From Piper betle (Eukaryota > Streptophyta > Magnoliopsida > Piperales > Piperaceae), in NCBI GenBank assembly GCA_033002965.1, contig JAURVB010013825.1:17895-81894 (forward strand): a DNA stretch of 64,000 nucleotides, read 5' to 3'. Each line of letters begins with the position of its first letter. Within the stretch, counting starts at the first letter, position 1. The notes under the pieces were generated by a model, which did not search any database, was not told the DNA's origin, and saw only the letters and a program-made list of their open reading frames with translations. The translations under genes were made by a program, and so were the position numbers. Positions 58,219 through 64,000 of the stretch are shown one piece after another.

Positions 58219-59859
58219 TAGGAACGTGAGGATTCTAACCTTGGAGACCTTGGGGAGCCAACTAATGTGAGGAGGTGAACTAGTTCCATAAAAAAGATAT
58301 CCATCATCAAAATATGTGAAAATCACTGAATGTACAGAACTAGAACATGATGGAAGAGAGTATTAAATAATAAATGGGTCTACAGCATCACCTATGAGTT
58401 GGTGGATCTTCCTAAGGGGAAGAGAGTATTAAATAAGTATTAAATAATAAATAGGTCTACAGGATCAAACATGAAGAAAACAACATACAACCAAGGTACA
58501 AGGCAAGGTTTGATGAAACTTTTTCTCCTGTTGTTAAAATATCTTCTATTAGAATTGTTCTGCCTTTAGTTGCAAGTTTGGATTTGGAAGTTGAACAGTT
58601 AGATGTGAAGATAGCCTTTCTTCATGGTGATCTTGAGAAGACCATATACATTGAGCAACCAGAGGGTTTTAAAGACAGATGAAAGGAACAGATGGTGTGC
58701 ACACTGAAAAAGAGTTTGTATGGTTTGAAGTAAGCTCCTAGTTAGCAGGACAAAAAGTTTGATTCTTTTATGGAAAGCAATGGGTACAATAAGTCTGTTT
58801 TTGTTCATTGTGTGTTCAACAAGAGGTTTGATGATGACGACTTTATTATTCTGTTGTTTTACATGGATGACATGTTGATTGTAAGACATGATGGAGCCAA
58901 GATTACAAATTTAATGAAGAATTTGAACAAATCCTTTGCAATGAAGGATTAGGGATTGGCAAAGCAAATCTTTGGAATGTCCATTCGGCGTGACAGGGGA
59001 GCTAGAATAGTTTTGTATGTTACAGGAAAAGTACTTAGAAAAGGTGCTTACAAAATTCAACATGAAAGATGCAAAGTCGGTTGGAGTTGCACTTGGGGGT
59101 CACTTCAAGTTGAAGAAAAGTAACTTAAGTGAAATAGAGATGAAGGAAATAACAAAGGTTCCTTATGCTTTTGTTGTCAGTAGTTTGATGTATGCTATGG
59201 TTTGTACAAGGCTGGACATAGCATATACAGTTGGAACGGTTAGCAGACATTTAGCAAATCCAAACAAAAAACATTAACAAGTAGTTAAATGGATAATGAA
59301 GTATTTGAGAGGTACATCTAAAATGTGTTTGTTGGAAGTGATAAACCTTTGTTGATTGGCTAGACAAATGCAGATATGGCAGGTGACTTGGAGACAAGAA
59401 GGTCTACATCTGGGTTTGTTGTTAATTTTTCTAATGAGGATGTGCCTTGGCAGTCTAGGTTATAAAAGTGTGTTGCATTATCTACAGCCGAAGCCGAATT
59501 TATTGCCACTACAGAAGCTTGCACGAGGATGCTATGGATGAAGGGATTTTTGAATGAAATTGGTGTTAAACAGAAGAGATACATTGTCCACTATGATAGC
59601 CAAAGTGTAATTCACCTGAGTAAGAATTCAAGTTTTCACTAAAGGAGCATACACATTGATGTGAGATATCACTTAGTAAGAGATGTGTTAGAAAGTAAAT
59701 CTCTTGAGCTAACAAAAATTTATACTAAAAGAAATGTTTCAGACATGATGACTAAAGTTGTGTCAAAGGAGAAATATGTTTTCTGCTGGAATGGATTAGA
59801 CATGAATGGAGCTTCTCATGCCGGCTAGAAGTACTTCATGGGGTCGGGAATGGGAGGTT
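58219..59859 (+). pseudogene. Copia polymerase remnant (reverse transcriptase + RNase H)
   Basis: From about 58375 a Ty1/copia RT is readable in pieces: YELVDLPKGKRVL, then YKARFDETFSPVVKISSIR, LDLEVEQLDVKIAFLHGDLEKT, TIYIEQPEGFKD, KSLYGLK, and LLFYMDDMLIV, the YxDD active-site motif as YMDD (58851-58883). RNase H follows: RRSTSGFVV (59398-59425), LSTAEAEFIATTEA (59477-59520), DSQSVIHLSKN, HIDVRYHLVRD (59655-59685) and VSDMMTKVV. Stops and frameshifts interrupt at several points. A roughly 40-bp repeat of 'gagagtattaaataataaa..ggtctacag' lies at 58355-58465. The 5' part (gag, integrase) is missing. Confidence 0.85.
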
Positions 59860-60344
59860 TGTTGGCTTGTCCCCCCCCATAAATACATGAAATGACTACC
59901 TTGTTTTGGGTAAAAACTAAAGTTTTTTTAAAAAACGTGTTTTGCGTTGTGTGCGGAGAGAATATAAGAAAAGACATACGCTTTTCTTCTTTTTTTGTGT
60001 GGAGAAAAAGGGCGATGAGGGGAGAAGGGGAAAATTATGTGGATTGAACAAAGGTGAAGACTTGTGACATCTTTCCTTTATTCTCATATTTGTGATTAAT
60101 ACCAATTGTGTATAAAGTGCAATAAATTGGTATTGAAGGAGTTTGTTCTCTCGTAGATATTTTTTATATCAAGTTGTAATATAATAAATTTGATCCGGCC
60201 GTCTACTCGTGATTTTTCACCAAATTTGGTTTCCACGTAAAATTGATGTTCTCTCATATTTCTGTTAAATTTAGTCAAATTGGTTGATACTTCTCATCAA
60301 TTATGTATTGAAATGGGGAATTAGGCTTTTCGTTGATCCTAATA
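59860..60344 (+). mobile_element. Copia 3' LTR
   Basis: Starts TGTTGGCTTG after a purine-rich tract (gggtcgggaatgggagg, 59840-59857) that follows the RNase H remnant. It ends near 60344, just before 'gtggtattagagcc'. The last 280 bases match the LTR fragment in unit 1 (53885-54149). Confidence 0.65.
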
Positions 60345-60749
60345 AGTGGTATTAGAGCCTAGTTGGTTTTGTTGTTGCCTCAGTTTGCCTTGTGGCATGT
60401 TAGCCAGCCTAAATTGAAGTCTCCTGAAACTTCACTATAACATGTGGACCTAGCATGTGTGAGGGGGAGATGATTTGGATGGTATGATGTAGTATGTCAG
60501 CCAGCCTGAATTGGAGTCTCCTAAAACTTCACTATAGCATGTGGACCTAGCATGTGTGAGGGGGAGATGATTCGGATAGTATGATGTGTGAGGGGGAGAT
60601 TTGTTGGGTTTACTACATCGGTTGTGAATGATGTTGGTGACTTTTATATAGGCTAATATGGAAGTTTTATTCCTTGATCTAGTTTTTAGATTAAGAGAAG
60701 CATATGAAATCTTTTTCAAGTCCCTTTTGGGGGCCCATAGGGCCCAACA
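60345..60749 (+). mobile_element. TRIM 1, right part, ending in an LTR
   Basis: A degenerate PBS ('ggtattagagcc'), the internal module twice, a polypurine tract, and an LTR at 60602-60749 (TGTTGGGTTTAC...GGGCCCAACA). Host kinase sequence resumes at 60750 with AGATTCTC. The left flank of this insertion is at 53572-53576 (GGATT) in unit 1, so the target duplication is GGATT/AGATT with one change. Confidence 0.7.
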
Positions 60750-62230
60750 AGATTCTCATCCGAGAGTTTGGTAGGTGCGGGATGATTTGGGACAATGTAT
60801 AAAGTTTTGGGTTTATCCCACATCATGTTTGGAGGTAACTGGTGACTTGTATATGGTAAATCAGAAAGCCTTATTCCTCTAGCTAGCTTTTGGATTAAAA
60901 GAGGCTCGTGACACCTGTTACAAGTCCCTTTTGGGGGCCGAATGGCCCAACAGTGGTATCAAAGCTTGATAGGTTTTGGTGTTGCCTATGTTTGCCTCAT
61001 AGTATGTCGGCCACCCCAAATTGGAGTCTCCCGGAACTTCACTATAGCATATGGGCCAGCATGTGGTGAGGGGGAGATGATTTGGATAGTAGCTAGCCCG
61101 AATTGGAGTTTCCTGGAACTTCACTATAATTTGTTGACCTAGCATGTAATGAGGGGGCATGATTCGGGTGGTATGATGTGTGAGGGGGAGAATTGTTAGG
61201 TTTATCCCACATCATGTTTGGAGCTGACTGGTGACTTGTATAGAGGTTAATGGGAAAGTTTTATTCCTTAAGCTAGCTTTTGGATTAATAAAAGCCCATG
61301 ACACCTGGTGCAAGTCCCTTTTGGGGGCCCGAATGGCCCAACATAAAGGAGCACTTGAATAAGAAGGAGCCATTGTTGCAATCAAGGTGTTAAACCTTCA
61401 ATTGCATGGAGCAGCTAAGACATTCAGTGCAGAATGCAAAACCTTGAGAAACACAAGCATTGTAATCTTGTGAAGATCATAGCATCCTGTCAAGCATAGA
61501 CCATCGAGGAAATGACTTCAAAGCTTTGGTGTTTGAGTTTATTCCTAATGGGAGCTTGGAGTCTTGGCTATACAAATCACACAACCCAAAGCAAAGATTA
61601 GAACATCTGAATTTAGTTCAAAGACTAAATGTGACCAATGATGTAGCTTCAGCACTGGATTATATTCATAATCAGTGCCATGATTCAATCATTCATTGTG
61701 ACTTGAAGCCAAGAAATATCCTTCTTGACGATGAAATGGTAGCACATGTTGGTGATTTTGGATTGGCTAAGTTTGTCAATATATCCCAAGGTAATCATAT
61801 TTCTTCTAATCAAGACATTTTCTTTGTTCTTTTTCCCTCCCAACTTGTTGATTGGTATTGATAGTAAGATGGTAACTTGCTGAGTATGGTATAGGAGGCG
61901 AGATATCCACAAGGGGAGATGTGTATAGTTATGGATTTGTTCTGCTTGAGTTGTTTATCGGAAAGAGGACAACTGATGAGGTTTCACTGAAAGGAGTAAG
62001 CATCCATGAATATGTGAAGCATGTTTTTCCTCAGCAACTTGCGGAGATAGTGGATCCTAAAATCTTTCCCGATGACGTTCACAACCATGGGGATACAAGC
62101 GAATGCTTAGTGACGATTCTTCTAGTTGGAATAGCTTGCACAACGATGTCACCCCATGAACGTCCAACAATAAATGTTGTGCGTAAAAATGTTCTAGCTG
62201 CTCGAAGCTCGTTTGTTCGTTACAATAACT
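60750..62230 (+). pseudogene. G9: kinase half of a receptor pseudogene, split by a TRIM
   Basis: 60750-60804 encodes the glycine-loop region (SSESLVGAG-stop-FGTMYK; AGA to TGA), then a TRIM (60805-61343), then 61344 on: a VAIK lysine that is intact here (AAG, unlike G8), a one-base loss near 61453, HCDLKPRNILLDDEM (Ser to Arg) and DFG. It has the same activation-segment deletion as G8 ('tatatcccaag|gtaatcat', about 61791). The exon 2 acceptor is CTTGCTG (AG lost, 61881-61882). Exon 2 (61883 on) is in frame, but the normal stop is gone, so reading continues to 62358. No ectodomain is attached. Confidence 0.9.
60805..61343 (+). mobile_element. TRIM 2, complete, with 5-bp target duplication
   Basis: LTRs 60805-60952 and 61194-61343, PBS 'tggtatcaaagc' from 60954, a purine-rich tract before the second LTR, and no coding capacity. 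Flanked by TAAAG at 60800-60804 and 61344-61348, the host sequence being the kinase codons for Tyr-Lys-Gly. Confidence 0.85.
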
Positions 62231-64000
62231 TAATTAGATTAAACAAAATACAGTTTGTCGTGTGGTGCTTGGTGATTTATTATGCTCTTTCATTAGGCTG
62301 TATTTCCAATTTTTTATGCCATCATCCCAGTGTAAGTTACAGCTTCATTCCAATTTAATTGATACATGATTTTCTTATAAGAAGCCCGTGTCAAAACTCT
62401 CTTGGCTTTGCAATACTGCTCTGTCACGGGGTGACATGACAAAGCCCGTCACTATTTTGTCATGGTTTTGTGCATATGGTCGGGACAAATTTCCCTTGAC
62501 AAGTTGAGGGTAGACCTCCTTATTTTGTTTCACAATGTTCCTCATCTTTCTTCTCTTCCATGATCATCTTCTTCCAACAAGTGCAGAAATTTCTCCTCCC
62601 GGATGCAACCAAGTGTTATTATGATAAACCAAGACTATGTACAAGTGATTGAGATTATTTATGTAAAAATTTAAGTGGTGGAATTGAAAGAAGTCATTGG
62701 TTGGTTGGTGAGACTGGATGACCATGTAACTTGTTTCTTTGTACTTAGCCTCCACTCTTTCTTCGACTTCATCAGGACGTCCGCAAGTGTTTGCAAACGC
62801 GTGCTGGCTGACGCGTCACCAACTCATCAAAGTCAAAGTCAAAATGATTCCATCTCGTCTAATACTATTTTCTAAGGTATGAATAATGTTCATTTGCTTT
62901 ATATGGATTAAAAGATAATTATTATTTTGAGTAATGTAATTGACTAAATTGTATATGTACAACTTTAATTATAATTCATAGGTGTGTAATAAGAAATAGA
63001 AGTTATTTTTGCCTAATATTGATATTATATTTTCAAATAGGAAATATTTTTATAATTAAGAAGATTTTGTTGATTTATCAATTACTTTAGAATTCTAGGT
63101 GTGTAGCGAAAGAGAAGGGATGATTCTTGGGGTTAGTATATAAAATTTTGAAAATATATACATTAGATCCATTTAAAATAAATTAGTAAATTTATATTCA
63201 TGTAAAATACATCTCTTTTTATTTATTTTGAAGCTTGAATTTTTTTTATGTTAATTTGATGCTTCATGTAGTTTATGTATATCTGTATTTATGTATGTGT
63301 CCACAAAAAATTTGGATATGGACACAGATGGTGTTCGTAAAAAACTTTGTGGACACAGACACATCGGGAGGAAGACTACAACTTTTCTTTTCCATTCTTT
63401 ATACCAAAATACAAAATACAAATATGTTTTTGTATTTGTACATATAATAATATAAATGTTTATCTTCCCCGTTATTCCACTAACTACTCAAACAGTTACA
63501 ACTTATCGGAATCCACGCTCATTTGATTATTTTACGCGAATCAAAGTCTCATGAAGCAGTGATATAAAATAAAACATGCGGAGGATGAAACTGGAAACCT
63601 TACCCAGCTCGAGTACGACAGATATGAGGCTCCCAAAGTCTTGCATTCATTCACATCCAACGGCCTTTTACTCTTAGAATATATTTGGTTAGAATTTAAA
63701 AAATAGAAAATATATGAAACATATAAAATGGTAATTTCTGGCAAAAACATTGACTTTCTTCTAAAAAGTTATCCATTTTTAGTATTTGTTTTTATAAAAT
63801 GCAAGTAAGTCTTCCCCCAAGTGGTCTCCTTCGAAAATTTCATCATAACAAAGTTAATTTTTATAAAAATACAAAAAAGGGGAAATATATTTGTGAAGAG
63901 ATTTAACATCTCACAATTACATCATAACATAACAAGATCTTTGAAAATTAAAATTAAAAAATTTGTAAATTTTATATTTTTTTATACCAACCGAACAGTC
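62231..64000 (+). other. 3' flank of G9
   Basis: Conserved module (62485-62725), then AT-rich sequence identical in layout to 56310-57595. No gene supported. Confidence 0.6.

Larger units (their letters stand above)
53885..60063 (+). repeat. Right-edge tandem duplication, unit 1
   Basis: Bases 53885-57595 correspond to 60064-64000, with very few differences in the 3'-flank part. Offsets are 6179 bp at the LTR, about 6210 at the next TRIM LTR, and 6413-6415 after it, because unit 1 lost about 200 bp in the TRIM/glycine-loop region. 57596-60063 is present only once in the window. Confidence 0.85.
60064..64000 (+). repeat. Right-edge tandem duplication, unit 2 (continues past the window)
   Basis: Second copy of 53885-57595. 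Near-identity in the 3' flank persists to base 64000, with only scattered single-base indels seen, for example in the A-run at 56887 versus 63305. Confidence 0.85.

Noticed and set aside
63235..63750. Short frames repeated from 56820-57337
   Set aside because: Present twice only because of the segmental duplication, and low-complexity.

Overview
The window looks like nuclear DNA of a eudicot plant. Its genes are leucine-rich-repeat receptor kinases of plant subfamily XII (the FLS2/EFR/Xa21/At3g47570-like type), the single kinase-domain intron is short and GT-AG, and the spacers are filled with plant LTR retrotransposons (Ty3/gypsy-like, Ty1/copia and miniature TRIM elements). I cannot name the species.

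Layout. 1-16.4 kb is a nest of minus-strand LTR retrotransposon sequence. It holds a coding-poor element with about 2.94-kb LTRs (3' LTR 1-3454, cut by the window edge; internal 3455-7012; 5' LTR 7013-9953). This sits inside an older LTR of the same family (9954-11966), next to an inverted-repeat structure and a third, more diverged LTR (12.5-16.4 kb). The 3' LTR carries a 1155-bp solo-LTR-like insertion at 1657-2811. From 16.86 kb the receptor-kinase array begins. It comprises a 2.5-kb 5' flank, the only intact gene (G1, 19429-22564, 1012 aa), a 5'-truncated pseudogene (G2, 23.77-25.15 kb) and an orphan second copy of the 5' flank with no gene behind it (26.7-29.3 kb). 29.8-35.0 kb is a deleted copia element plus a GC-rich unknown block X, tandemly duplicated with a 2.2-kb period. 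35.0-37.96 kb is AT-rich and appears empty. 37.96-50.5 kb is a large segmental duplication, each unit being an LRR-only fragment (G3, G5) followed by a full-length but broken receptor kinase (G4, G6), with a copia LTR and another LTR-like block between them. 50.6-64 kb holds fragment G7 and pseudogene G8, whose kinase exon is split by TRIM elements. After a copia polymerase remnant comes a second, nearly identical copy of the kinase/3'-flank half (G9), running off the right edge.

How it fits together. G1 encodes an apparently complete non-RD LRR receptor kinase, probably a plasma-membrane pattern-recognition or immune receptor by family membership; its ligand cannot be read from sequence. The eight other copies are broken by stops, frameshifts, deletions and transposons. 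Copies exchange sequence: G6 matches G1 in its LRRs but G4 in its kinase. The locus is a birth-and-death receptor cluster in which TRIM and copia LTRs act both as insertion mutagens and as recombination substrates. The clearest case is a TRIM-TRIM LTR recombination that removed the glycine-loop segment of G8, while G9 still shows the arrangement before the deletion.

All similarity statements come from reading the sequence by eye; no alignments or database searches were run.
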